In this document: positions 1 through 14,000 of the stretch, in pieces
Layout of the letters: each line of letters starts with the position of its first letter
Position numbering within the stretch: position 1 is the first letter of the stretch
Assembly: GCA_963971405.1 (NCBI GenBank)
Contig: OZ020487.1
Span: 23,049,371 to 23,113,370, forward strand
Length of the DNA stretch: 64,000 nt
From: Psococerastis gibbosa
Taxonomy: Eukaryota > Arthropoda > Insecta > Psocodea > Psocidae
Direction of reading: 5' to 3'
The notes under the pieces: model-generated
The model's database searches: none
Seen by the model: the letters and a program-made list of their open reading frames with translations, nothing else
What the model was told of the DNA's origin: nothing
Program-made: the position numbers and the translations under genes

Positions 1-1419
1 TGGGCTTGCGGAGGGAATAGCTCACACCGAGGCGTGACCGAGCTCCAAACTCCGTATACCAAGCAAGAATAGAGGGCAGAAGGTGGCAAGGCAGGCCACA
101 GCACCGATGAAGAAACCAAGTGGAAAGTGACCTGCGGAAGATGTCAGTGATCCAGGACCGAGATGTCTGAAATAACGTGGTGTGAGATACCAAAGCTCAC
201 GACCGAGCTGTAGCGCTGAAGAGGCAGAAGAATAAGACAAATAAAAACCCTCAAAAAGGCAGTCAAAATTAGTTTCTTTTACAAATTTTGTTGGTTTTTA
301 CCCCATTTTTTTTCTTCCGACAGAATGGCGACAAGAATGCTACATGCACTGAAAGCTTTTCAGTTGAATGAGCATACGAAAATGTGGATATTTTTGAAAA
401 TGAAATAATGGAGTGAGATAAGGGCAGGGAAGGATATGAGTCAGGGTGCATACGTCTTGGCCGGCGCTCGGTCCCATTACCGGCGTATGTACACGCAGCG
501 TCCAGGATGTTCCGGCGCGTGGCACACATGGCGCTTCATTACACGACTTTGTCCGCTGGGCTCCCCGAGCTGCCGATTTATTCTCATAAATGCAATAACC
601 CATGTGGGTTAATCACATCTTTTACATATCCGAATTAATTAAATGCTCCAAACCGTAAGGGAAGATAAATCGTCAGCAACACACTTAATCATGTGTAATG
701 AAGACCATACTTAATCGGAGATCCTTCAAGACATCTGACAAGGGTTGCTAGGGCCCTCGAAGCCCAGGACGCTGTTGCGGTTCAATAAACGTTCTTTCAA
801 AAAGGTGGCCAAGAGGCCAACGTTCTACTGTGACTTCATACTTTGTTGTGGAGCCTATAGCCTACAGGCATAAATTATATTTTTGATTAATTTTACGTTA
901 AAACAATAGGCTAATAAGGAGGCATTGAAAGTGAATGCACGAAAAGTGTCAAATTAGCAGTGGTTTGACAATGAATTAAAAGCGAGCTTCGAGTAGGGCA
1001 AAATTTATGGCAAAATTAAAATTGTTTTTAATATCTGAAGAGGATGAACAAATGACCAAAAAAATAAAAATTAGAATTAGAATTAGGATACAGTATAGGC
1101 TAAATTAAGTTAAGGTTTTGGGCTATATGGGCTTACGCTCATCGCCGTCAATGATGTACTGCTGGAAATTTAGTTATTTTATCTTCAATGCATATTGTAT
1201 TAGTCAAACTTCTGGTCAATACACAATTATTATTATTATTATTATTATTATATATTATAGCTTCAAGCCCACATTTAATTACCTATGGACTGAGATTTCA
1301 TTTTCTTGTTTATTAGTAGGGACGCAATAACAATAATAAACAATATGAATCCACTTATTATGTTAAGAAGCAACGAGCAGTGAGTAGGCAGCGCCTGCAC
1401 GGATATGGTTACGTGTTAT
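1..1419. other. No recognisable gene
   Basis: AT-rich sequence with a short ATT microsatellite near 1227-1252. A hydrophobic 72-codon frame on the minus strand (22-240) and two overlapping frames at 269-603 have no recognisable motif or convincing splice context. Confidence 0.5.
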
Positions 1420-1803
1420 GGCGCACATTCCACCGACCGGCTAGGGCTATTTACAAAAACGGTGACGTGGTAGCAGACATTCAAGACTTATGTGGCGTTT
1501 CCACCGACCTTGCATTGCAGAATGCAAATGACATTGACGGAAATTAGAATTTTTCTTTTTATAGAAATCTATTAAAATGTTTGTACTTAACATATCCCAT
1601 GACGTCATTTTTTAATTTTAGTTTGTTTGTTTGTGATTTTACTGTAGGATCATTCATCAATTTTAACTATGGCATATACGAAAATAAACATTTCCGTCAA
1701 TTCTGCAATGCGAGGTCGGTGGAAACCCCGCCTAAGTCTTGAATGTCTGCTACCACGTCACTGTTTTTGTAAATAGCCCTAGCCGGTCGGTGGAATGGGC
1801 ACC
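1420..1803. mobile_element. Palindromic MITE, GGCGCC/TWA family, copy 1
   Basis: Long inverted repeat with GGCGCACATTCCACCGACC at the left and the complementary arm at the right. It is flanked by TAT on both sides (1417-1419 and 1804-1806). It contains GACGTGGTAGCAGACATT in each arm and a central AT-rich non-palindromic segment of about 150 bp. Nearly identical copies lie at 12599, 14446 and 46111. Confidence 0.85.
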
Positions 1804-1806
1804 TAT

Positions 1807-2698
1807 GTAAAGACAGCACAAAATATCAAAAAGTATATCAGTACCATAATATGCGCCATAAGAAATCTGTTACGCCTACTCTTCGTTGGAAATAAAATTA
1901 GCAAAATTGTTATTTCTGTATAGTACATAGTATAAGTATGCATTTTGCAGCTGCTGAATTTTAAAACTGAACAGGCCTTTAGCATGAACGGGCGGCCATT
2001 GCACGTTGCCATGGAGAACAGAGGCACCCCCAACCCCCTAACAAAGTGAGGGTCGGCAGCACCGCCCGACAGTCCTGTTACCATGACAACATTCAATAGG
2101 AAAGACCTCCACTAGTGCACCTAAATCATACAACTCCAAGTTTATTACTATGAGTTGTTACTATTATTTATTAATGTCATTATGGGTAATACCTTTTTAA
2201 CTTCTAATATCACAATCAACATCACTATTAGTATAATTACATGAAAGTGCGTTTTTGCAACACTGCATAGTGTACAAGTCCTTTGTCCATATCAAGCACA
2301 AGCTATAAGGGATGCGGATGTCAATTCAATATAATTTGTATTATGATTGAATGAATAAACGACTTTATTGCAATACAAATGGCGAACAATAAGACTATAT
2401 AAGTCTTTTTTTCATGTTAACCATAACTTAATAACAGTATAGGCTAAAATATAACATAAATTATCGTATATGGAATATAAAAAGGGGGGAAAGAAGGTAA
2501 AAAAGGAGGGGTATAGGAGGGGGGGAAAAGGGGGGGGGGTGCATTGTTTGTACTGGTAAAGGCTAGGTAACAGGTGCATTATGTATATTTTATTTCATTA
2601 TTGTATCTAATATGCCCATTGTCCAGGGAATACTGCGTGAGGAAATGAGAGAGAGACCAAATCCCAGGCAGATCCTATTCTACGCAAAAGGACGTCTA
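1807..2698. other. Non-coding AT-rich spacer with purine-rich tract
   Basis: No gene seen. A G/A-rich run lies at about 2480-2545, ending in a poly-G stretch. The remainder is simple AT-rich sequence up to the mariner element. Confidence 0.5.
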
Positions 2699-3638
<940 letters not shown>

Positions 3639-3640
3639 TA

Positions 3641-4955
3641 CCATAATTTGAACTGTCCCTAGCTATGGGAACACTTTAATGGACCACAGAATTGGAATTT
3701 TTATGAGGATAGTCGGAGTCTCCCTAAATGTTTCTTGGCAGCATACTGGCCTCAATCAGCAAAATCGACACAGAAATGAATATTTAGAGGCAACGTACTT
3801 TCCTTTCCCAGTATCATGACGGACTTGGTGCAATAATAATGCGGACCACGTTCCATCTCGCTGGGAAAATAATAGAACGATGTCGAAAACAAGGGATTTT
3901 CAACTCAACGAAACCCCATTTTATGGGCCTAAAGCCCGGTTTACAGCAGGCGGTTGCGGGAGCGGTTATGGCATAAAATAAACATAGGATAAGCTTGTCA
4001 TTCAGTGTTTATAATAGGCAGTGTTTCCTTCTTATAAACCTTGTGAAACTTATATCTTAAAAATTCCTTTTGGCTCTGGCCGATCAGGTGCAGGAAGATT
4101 CCATAAAAGCACCGATTGCGCTTCGGGGGCGTCGGTTTCTCCTTCCCTTATTTAAATGATATAACATATTGCACTATTAAAGTACACTTAAATACATTTC
4201 GCACAAGCGCTGCCCCTACTTTCCCCCTTTAAAGCGCTATGTAGACGACTATGAACTTTTGTGCAAGTATCACATTATTTTCACATGGACTGGCCGCCAT
4301 CTCCGTTAATTTGTCGTAAAACGTGTTAATTGCTATTACCGTAGATAAAAATAGGGGCTTTCAGTCATATTTTTCTCCTTCCCTCTAAAGCCAATATTAA
4401 GTATGATATATTTTTTTTAAGGTTTTGATGGGCCGCCTATTTGGGAATGTTGTGTTAAGCAACATACCCGGAAGTCGTGTTTTCCTCCTACCGACGTAGA
4501 TAAGGTACCCATTAGGGTTTTGTTCCTTTTCTGTCGAGTCTTCAACTACGACCTTCCATTTTATAGTTTAGTTCTCAACCAATTGGACCATTCCTGACCT
4601 TGTTGAGTAGACGATATACATGTATAATCCAACGAAAGAAGCACAAAATTGGATTTCGGCCAAGTTGAAAATCCATTGTTCAGAACCAGATTCATTACTA
4701 GATTAAATTTCTTATTATTCGTCAGTGCTATGCCAGGATCGCTGTAACAATGATAGACACTATTCAACTGAGTAATAGATAGCTGTTGAAAGCAGATGTT
4801 CCACAGCAATAAGCAATGAGAATGTGCAATATATGGCATAACTAACATTCCGAAGCCATTGGGGATAGGGATCCTATTGTGAATGAATCACATCGGTCAG
4901 AAGCAATCGAATGAGGGGGCTCGGGGAGCAATATAAAATTCCTTATTTCTTCTTT
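3641..4955. other. Intergenic sequence, no gene seen
   Basis: AT-rich, with only short uninformative frames. A 95-codon minus-strand frame (4561-4848) has no recognisable domain. Confidence 0.45.
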
Positions 4956-5206
4956 GAAAGGGTGTGTTTCAAATAAATAAATAAATAAAATAAATAAGGA
5001 CTTTTTATTGTTTCTATTACTAAGCCAACCTAGCAGAGTTAGGGCTATAAAGCCCTCTCTTACACTCAACTAGGTAGGCCCGGGACCGCCTGCTTTACAT
5101 GCCCTCCGAAGCATGGCCAGAAAATGTAGCCGGTGTGGGACTCGAACCAACAACCTTTCGGGTGAAAGTCAGAGTCCGTACCACTACGCTACATGTCCGC
5201 TAAGTT
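4956..5206 (-). repeat. tRNA-derived SINE, family 1 copy A
   Basis: On the minus strand a pol III A box (TAGCGTAGTGG) and B box (GGTTCGAGTCC) are followed by a body containing TTTTCTGGCCATGCTTCGG and GCTAGGTTGGCTTAGTAATAG. It ends in an ATTT-type tail. Two further copies lie at 13325 and 62690. Confidence 0.8.
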
Positions 5207-5449
5207 AACTGACAGGTTCGCGACGCTCAATCATAAGTCTTAATAGTGCCGCGTTGTCGTAAATAGGAGCCTGCCGGCTGCCAGGTAGCTTACTTGGGGG
5301 GTCGTATAGGACTTAATAATATTATTTGCTCTGAATCTGGCCCAATTTCGGATCCATTTTAGTGCCACGTGAGTGGAAAGCATATAGGTTAAGTTGGGTT
5401 GGGTACTTGTGGTTATAACCTTAACCCAAATGTGAGTATATTAAAAAAA

Positions 5450-5530
5450 CTGGGTTTGGCGTGATTCGAACCCACGATCTTCGCCTAACCGGGGCGTAGT
5501 CTTAACCGCTGGACCAAAAGCCCCGACAAG
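5450..5530 (-). repeat. tRNA-like SINE head, family 2
   Basis: Minus strand: a D-arm-like GGTCCAGCGGTTAAGA and a B box GGTTCGAATCA, with a T run after CCCAG. The acceptor-stem halves do not pair, so this is a tRNA-derived repeat and not a functional tRNA. Confidence 0.6.
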
Positions 5531-6247
5531 TGCAGTCCCTCTAAATTCTCTACTTACTGTATATGCTCTTATTGACAAGATTCGTATGTTTATAAACTTT
5601 TCTGATGCATTAAAAACAAAAAACCGAAATTCGTAGAGACGCCATAAGACCAATCAGTTCAATTTACGGTCGAATCTCAGTATGAACCAATTCGCAGGGA
5701 GCGAGGATAGGGGAGTACTAACAAGATTATAGTCAGCAAATGAAAACAAATGGTTGCTATAGCCTGCTCCACGTCGGCCAACTGCTTTTATTTTATAAAC
5801 GTCAACTATTTTGTACATGCAGGCCCGCATTAACTTTAATTCAGTTGGATCGTTAACTTAATAGGAATGGAAAGTTACGTACCCAACGGTATTGTGGTAC
5901 ATTAATAATACAATGTGTATTATTGTTTCAGAATATTTCAACGTCAAGTCAGTTAAAGAATTTTTTTTTCTGTCTACACTCTGTACTACTTAACTGTTGT
6001 TTCTGTGTGCTTACAACTGTCTTCTACCATTTAAATATGCAGTACGGTATGTCAAAGGGTGAGGCATGTAACACCTTCTTCCATGATAAAATGTGGGTGG
6101 TTTTTAAAATGTTACTTAACGCCCTCTTCCACCGGGCCCTTCAATTGATTGGTGAAGTTTCACTTCTATCGCGTGGTGTCAAGCACACACATCTGTTTAA
6201 ATTATTTAAAGTAAAATGCATTATAACCTCGTAACAAATAGCCTTAC

Positions 6248-6631
6248 GGCTGAGTGTTCAAAATGTTTTGTAAACAAGAAATTTTACTGCTTCTTTGACG
6301 AAAATAATTTATTGCTCATTCCATAGATACAAAGATAACAAAGTGAACAGATAAAAAACTCATAAAAAATCCAAGTTATCGCAGGAAGTTTATATTTTCT
6401 GAACTGAAATATTATTACCTTAAAAAAATTGGATAAATAGCCTTAAACCCATTTTGTAGCACACTTGTAAATCTGTAAGGGAAATAGACAGCTTTCACAG
6501 AAAGCTCGTATTTTTTAAGATATTTTCATCTGTTCCCTTTTATATCTCTGTGGCTGTGGAACGAGCAATTAATTAATTTCGCCCAAAAAGTAAGTAATTT
6601 CTTGTTTACAAAACATTTTGAACACTCAGCC
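6248..6631. mobile_element. Terminal-inverted-repeat element, 384 bp
   Basis: A 31-bp perfect inverted repeat, beginning GGCTGAGTGTTCAAAATGTT, lies at 6248-6278 and 6601-6631. No transposase lies inside. The right end abuts TTAA and the left end TTAC, so the target duplication is unclear. Confidence 0.75.
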
Positions 6632-7395
6632 TTAAGTCTGGCCAATTACGTACAATAGAATTAGCGAGTAATTTTTATTATATACTTTATTTATTTCCAA
6701 TATAGTATAATTGAGGCTGAGACCAACCTAGCCTACAATATAAAATTCATACAGGTCAGAGGTTTCATACAGGTTAGAGTTCTAATAGGAGAGATGAGAC
6801 ATTCGCTTCACACCAAAATTATATTTTTTAAATTGAATCCAGGCAAGCCAAGACAAGCCATTGAAAAGACGCAGTAGGTGTAGCAGGATTCAAACCATGT
6901 TTTTGGATATCTAGGACAGGTAGGCTACACGTGACAGTGACTACAAAGATCAATAGTTCAGTAATTTGAACTGAGGGAGAAATCTGCCAACTTCGCAATA
7001 AATGTCAAAGTGGGAGGGTGAAACGAACTAAGACACCCCTTCGCACGTGCACGGTCTAGAACAACTGGATTATTGAGACGGGTTGAAATAATACTCCGCG
7101 GACACGTGTCCCCAGGCCTTCATTAGTGGGCCCCTCACCGAGGCCAGCTGCATCTTTAATGTTACACATACGCCTAGCTAGAATATAGTATATAACAGGC
7201 ATCGCCTATGTTACACTCAGCCAATACCGGACTTTCCTATATAGGCGAAAGGGGTCCCGCGGCTTGGGGGACCCCACGAGGAAGGATTTGAAATAAATCG
7301 TAAGTTGTATTTTCGAAAATTATGACCCCCGGGTATCCATGCTACGAAAAGTGCCCTCTCTGCCCATATCTATATAGAGTAATGCTCCATACAGT

Positions 7396-7686
7396 CAGAG
7401 GCGGTCCCAGACCTCATGAAAGAGGGAGGCACTTGTCAAAATAGTGCTGAAATATTGGAGTTTTACTCATTTACAGAGTCATAAGGTTTCTATATTATAC
7501 AGGGAATTAATAAAATCGTGCACAAGGGGGGCCCGGGGGTCTCCACCGAGAGAAATTTTTTGAAAAATAGGGCTGAAATACTGGGGTTTTATTCATTTTT
7601 AGAGCAATAAGGTTTCTATGTTACAGGTTATTAAAAAAATTGTTCACAAGGGGGACCCGCAGTGCCGGTCGCTGCGTCCGCCTCTG
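7396..7686. mobile_element. Non-autonomous hAT element, 291 bp
   Basis: Starts CAGAGGCGG and ends CCGCCTCTG, flanked by an identical 8-bp duplication CATACAGT (7388-7395 and 7687-7694). The interior has two tandem copies of a roughly 120-bp unit ending in a GGGGGGCCCGGGGG-like box. The same ends occur at 32890-33400, and the same units in the 27710-31107 foldback. Confidence 0.9.
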
Positions 7687-8092
7687 CATACAGTGAGTAA
7701 ATATTTATTCTATCGTGGGAAGTAAGTAAAACACAGATTATATATTTTCATAAAGAGACTCCGCTAATAAAGTAGCCAATCTCATCTGACCAATGGGGAA
7801 CATACGAGCTGTTGCGATAAGTGCCTTTACATCAAAATGAAGTATCTTGTCTTGCAATAGCTCCACAGGCTCACAAAATATTGTACATTCAACAGACCAA
7901 ATAGAAACTAACGAGTAAATAAAAAAGAAAAAAATATAATCTACAAAAAATGGAGTAAAAACTACACTAAGGCTGTTTAAAATGTCTAGAAAACAATTGA
8001 AGGAAAAATGCTAGAACAGCTTAACAAAATCTTAAACATTATTACGACTAATTTTTTTGTAAAACTGCATTTCACGACCGTCCGCCATATCA

Positions 8093-11000
8093 TCAATAAT
8101 TTTCATATGAGATTTGATCCTCCATCTCATAAACCATCTCTGATAAACAGGAATCAGCATAATATTCATGCCAGTACTTGGAGGAATATTGAGTAGGGTC
8201 CGGGATGTTAGTAAGGACAACAGCAGCCAAACAGGATCTCTCAGTACATAGCGACCGCTCATGCCTCCAACCTTCTGGCCCGAAGCTCTCAGTGTTGCGT
8301 AAGGTTCCAATGTCTGGAAACCAGTTAGGAATAGTTTGTTTCCAACATTTACGAGGATATCAGGCAAAAACTGCAGCCTGATCGAGGCGATTATAATACC
8401 GGGGTTAAATAAATACCCTAGGATTATAACTGTAAACAAATAAATTTTGAATAGCACTTTCCATTATAAAATTATCTTGTTTACATTTTTATTACCAGGG
8501 GATTAAATAAATACCGGGGTTAAATAAATACCCTAGGATTATAACTGTAAACAAACAAATTTTGAATAGCACTTTCCATTATAAAATTATCTTGTTTACA
8601 TTTTTATTACCAGGGGATTAAATAAATACCGGTATTATAATCGCCTCGATCAGGCTGCAGGCGGCTGATGAGAGCTGGGTTCAACAATCATTACTTAGTA
8701 CCGCGACTTGTTAACCCGGAAAAGATGGTGGCTTCGAACCATTTGTTGGATAAATTTCTGCGGAGGATGATTCTGAGCTACCCTCATTCAACACATCATT
8801 AAGTGTGTGTCCACACTATACCACATTGGCTGTTGGCACTGCCAACGCGGCAAATCTGATTGTTGGCCTCCCGTCCACACTGAGAGGCATTCAGCCGCAA
8901 AATGTCCGCCGAGGTGGAGTTACTGGAAGGAAATACCTGCATGCAGCGTGGAGCCAACGGTTGGCTCGTCCCCACTATCCACTCTCGCTGGCTTCCTTTG
9001 ATGGAGACCGACACTTAAGCGATTTTCTGCGGCAAACCGTTGGCTCAGCGGCACATACCAACGACCACGTCCACGTTGTATTGGCTTCGCCTAATTGGCA
9101 GTGCCAACAGCCAACGGCGGCATAGTGTGGACACCGCTTTACACTACACACACTTGAGAATGCAATTAGACTTACCTTCACCGTAGCCACCAATGACCCA
9201 GATCCTGTCCTCAAAGGAAATAGCAGCGAAATTGCTTCGAGATGTCAGCATTTTCCTTTCCTGCACCCACATTGAGCTCCTGGCACTAATGGAATCCACT
9301 GTAAATTTTAAAACATTATATAATTACAAACCGTCCCACCAGAAATTACAAAGCTACAAAACACTTCGATTCGATTTCAGCAAGGTTTCTATACAAAGGT
9401 CTCTAATTATCACCATACAGACGAGCCAAGCGCATGGGGCAAGCAGAACATGAAGGACTGCTTAACACCATAATAGAAGGTATCACTGAGGGCAGCAATG
9501 CCAGCCAGGCTACGCGGAAGACCTCAAGGAAGATATGAGATGCAGAGCTCAGAGAACGACCCAGAGACGATGGAAAAAATGTAATGATAATTACTGCAAA
9601 CCAATCGATAATAGATAGCGACTACAGAAGTATACGTACTATATATGCTTGTTTCATAGCTTTAAAATTTTTTCAGACAGTTATAGGTAAATTTAGATAC
9701 TTAAAAAACAGTAAAATGTTCTTGCCCCCATCGTTACGATTCAGTTTGAATTTAAAAGAACCAGTCAAGTTACAGGTGCTAATAGGCGAGCAATTTGCAG
9801 TTGCATGAAACCGATACAATCAGCAATTAATCAGAAAAGACTAAATTTTAAATTTAGTTGCTGTTTTTTTTTTCTCCATATTATACGAAATACGAATATA
9901 CAATATGAATACGAATGGAACTCGACGTGGATTCCCAGTTGGAAAATTCACGAAAACCCGTCACATAATTGATAAAATTTCCTAACGGACTTTTTGGTTG
10001 GTCGTTAGCCATATTATCCTCCATTTGGATATCCACGTGGATCTTCATCTCATGTACTAATTTTGGCCAATCGTGATAATCTGACATTCCAATAAGCGAT
10101 GAAAAAAAGCTGAAGCTCTAACGTATTTTATTAAAAGGTTAATCGCGTACAAACAATTTAATGAATACATCCGACTAACCTCTTAAATCGCCTCACTAAG
10201 TTACCTAACAGGTAGGCCTACTTGTGTCGAGTTAGGACACGTCTCCGATCGAAAGGTGTGTTGAGACTCGGACAAGTAAAAGCACAACTTGCCACTGAAT
10301 TCGTTAAACATTTCCCCCCTTTACTAAAACGCGCTCTATGCAAGTGATAGCTGGAGAAATAGAATGCACACACAAGGACTTACCACAATCAAGCCTAACG
10401 TTGCCGTCATAGCCACCAAGTGCGTAAAGTCGGTCCTGGTAGGTCACCAGCTGTAGGCCGGAGCGCGGAGACGGCAAGTCCACGAAAAACTCCCACGTTG
10501 CGTTACTAGGGTCGAACACTTCAATGCTATGTAGGTTCTCGTAACCATCGTAACCACCAGCTACGTAAATCTAAAAAAAAAAAAAACGAAATCTTCAAAC
10601 ACACGGAAACATCCAAAATAAAGCAAACCCAAACTTGCATTTTATTATTTACGTTGAAGAGACCATTTCGATACGACTTCATTGCATTCTCATTTTCACA
10701 ATGTCATGTCATGATAAATCATAACTGCACATGATAAGGCATGCGGCCTGTGTCTCAGAAAAAAGAAAAACATTGTAAACTTTTTGGGATAAATAAATAT
10801 ACTATAGGCCTACTCAACGATAATAAAATAGAATAGATCGCGCCAAACCATAAGCTCAGTATAGTCAATAGCGAGCAAGCGAAGAGGGAAATGTCAAAGG
10901 AATTGTGACCAGGTTACGCTGGATCACAACTGCGGAATCGCTGATTGAATGAGCTGTGGATAGCCTGACTTGGGACTATACTTTACCAAAATGGGTGAAA

Positions 11001-14000
11001 CAGGCCGGAGCAAAAAATTCCATGCCCCGGAAATGGGTACAATACAATAAAATTTCTAGCTAAGCAAATAAGATATTACATATGGGTAATAATGTCTCCC
11101 TTACGACGCTATACACTCACTCAAAGATGGCCGCCTGCATTCATATCTAAGATATAATATTCAAAGAAGTTACTGCACACACCACCTATGTCAATCAACG
11201 ATTCTGCAGTTGTAACATAGCGTGAACGGGTGTTTTTCGCCATAAGCTAAATACAGTCAAAATAAAGTAATTAAGATGGTGAGGGATCGAAGTTACAGAG
11301 CGTAAAACATCTGCTCGGTTATCAGCCCTACCTGTTGAATTGTTTATTTGTTTTTCATTTTCGAAGATTATCTTTCTTTTATGTTTGCAACTCTACAACT
11401 TGGCCACATTTCTTTTGACATTATTTTCCCCCTACGTTCGCCCACTTTCGGCAATACATAGCATACGGTTAGGCCCAATCTATTTTATGTCCTATCATCG
11501 CTACGCACTCAGTTTAATAATAACATATATTCATGGCCCATGGGGTGAAATTCCAAATTTACGGTGCACAAACAATTAATTTCTTTAAATGCACTATTCG
11601 ACACTACTTTTACTTTTTACGCGCCATTTCCTCATGGAGGGTCGGCGGCAGAGCTGCGGCGTTTCCAGACGGTTCTGTCTTGCGCGTCCTCCCTTGTGAG
11701 CCCGGTTTCTTGCAGGTCGCCTTTAATTTTCCTCTCCAGGGTGAGCTTTGGGCGCCCACGTGCTCGGGGTCCAGGTACTATCGCCTCTCCCACTCTGCGT
11801 ATAAGCGCTGATGCCTCTCTCCTCTGCACGTGTCCCCACCAGCTGAGCCTCTTCCCTCTTAGTTTTTGCACCAAGCCCGTTGTTCGCATTTCTTCCCGAA
11901 TGTCCCCGTTCCTGCGCCTGTCATTCAATGTTACGCCACATGCCCTCCGCAGCATCCTCATCTCCGCTACGTGATCATTTGTTCTTCGCGTTTACGCACG
12001 GCCTAACACTCAGCGCCATATATCATACATACATACACTTGTTTGTATATGCGACTTTTCAATTTCTTTGGCATCCTTCTGTCAGTCAGGACCGCGGACA
12101 TCACTCGAAACTTGGCCCACCCCGCAACAGCACATATGCAGATATCGCACAACGCCGGAACTAGTACAGGACAACAAGAAGATCAACGCTTGCAATAATA
12201 TACAAACCATGGGTCTCATGGACTGCAGGTGTGCAGTACAGTAGCAGATGCGAGGGGGCGAGGTGTATTGCCACCGGCGCAAAGTCCTCCAGGCCGGATT
12301 TGCTAACTTTTGCAGTCTAATATTCCCAATAGGATTAGCCATATGCTGTATGCAAAATTCACTTACCTTTCCGTTCAGAACAGCAGCAGCTGAGTCGGAG
12401 CGTTGACAATGCATAGAAGGTATGAAGTGCCACTGATTGCGGTAAACATCGTAGCTTTCGCAGCAATCTAGTCGCGAGTCACTGTCACGTCCTCCTAGTG
12501 CGTAGATAAATCCGTCTGGAACGAAATAAACAGGCTGTCCAACACAAAAACAAAATAAAAACAATGGGATGGTTCTATACAGACTCAGTCTATTAATAGG
12601 CGCCCATTCCATTGACCGGCTAGGGCTATTTCCAACAACGGTGACGTGGTAGCAGACATTCAAGACTTAGGTTGCATTTCCACCGATCTCGCATTGCAGA
12701 ATGCAAATGACATTGACGGAAATTAGAATTTTTCTTTTTATAGAAATCTATTAAAATGTTTGTACTCAACATATCCCATGACGCCATTTTTTAATTTTAG
12801 TTTGTTTGTTTGTGATTTTACTGTATGATCATTGATCAATTTTAACTATGGCATAGAGGAAAATAAACATTTCCGTCAATTCTGCAATGCGAGGTCGGTG
12901 GAAACGCCACCTAAGTCTTGAATGTCTGCTACCACGTCACCGTTGTTGGAAATAGCCCTAGCCGGTCAATGGATTGGGCACCTTAGGAAACTGTCCGTGC
13001 AATTTCGTCGCCTCATAGTTTCACCTGAACCTGACACTTTATTTCTCTTTGCAAGCAAGTAATACAAAAATACAATCAATTACAGATAACTACTAGTACT
13101 TACTAGTATCTTATGCAGAGCAATTTGAGACATTTTTAAACCTCGGAGAAGGGTTTTTCTCATTGGAAATGAATCCAAATTTCATGTATTTTTCACATTA
13201 CACAAGGTTCATTTCACTTGAAATGATAAATTTCTTATAATGGGATAAGATAAAATAATGGACAACAGCTTTGCATTTTTCATAAAAAATCAATGTGGCA
13301 TGACAACCCATTAAGTCAGCACATGTAGAGTTGTGGTACACTGCGACTTTCACCCGAATGGTTGTTGATTCGAGTCTTGCTTGATTTTCTGGCCATGCTT
13401 TCCAGTTGAGTGTAAGAGAGGGCTTTACAGCCCTAACTACGCTAGGTTGGCTTCGTAATAGAACAAAAGTCAGTATTTATTTATTTATTAAGGGTCTGAG
13501 GACTGGTAGAGGATGCTCCCTACCTACACTCCTACTCTATTTGCATTGGTATGTTGGGCAACATGCCTCGCACCCGCTGAGGGTAAGGTACCGACAATTT
13601 TTCTTTTTATGCCCAAAATCAATTTTCAGAACCTCGCTACTACGTTCTTAATGAATATACACAACAAAGCCAAATAATTGCAGAAAGCTAGTATACTATG
13701 TAAGCCTTTCCGCGGAATATTACTATAGGTACTTTGCTTCCTAGTTTTTTTAATTTTCTTTTCTTCAGCAAGGCGTCAAACAAATAAAACAAAAATTGTT
13801 ATTGAAAGTAAAGAGCAAGAAATTAAAGTCATAAAAACTTCGAATGAGGAGCAAACTTTCAAAACGTCACAAATCCATGAAAATTAAAAATTGATTTTAT
13901 CATCGATTTTCCATCTTGAAGATGAGTTGAATCAGAATTGTTAATCAAAACAAAAACAAAAAATTTTAACCCAGTCTTCTGAAAGGTTAAAATCTTATAT

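Noticed and set aside
22..240. 72-codon minus-strand frame at the left edge
   Set aside because: No recognisable domain or convincing splice sites; it could be an exon of a gene outside the window but cannot be supported.
5450..5530. A functional tRNA gene (Thr-like anticodon loop)
   Set aside because: The acceptor stem does not pair, and the sequence fits a tRNA-derived SINE.
9881..10087. 68-codon minus-strand frame in a KLHL10-like intron
   Set aside because: Its inclusion is unnecessary, because exons 7 and 8 join in phase without it, and it has no motif.
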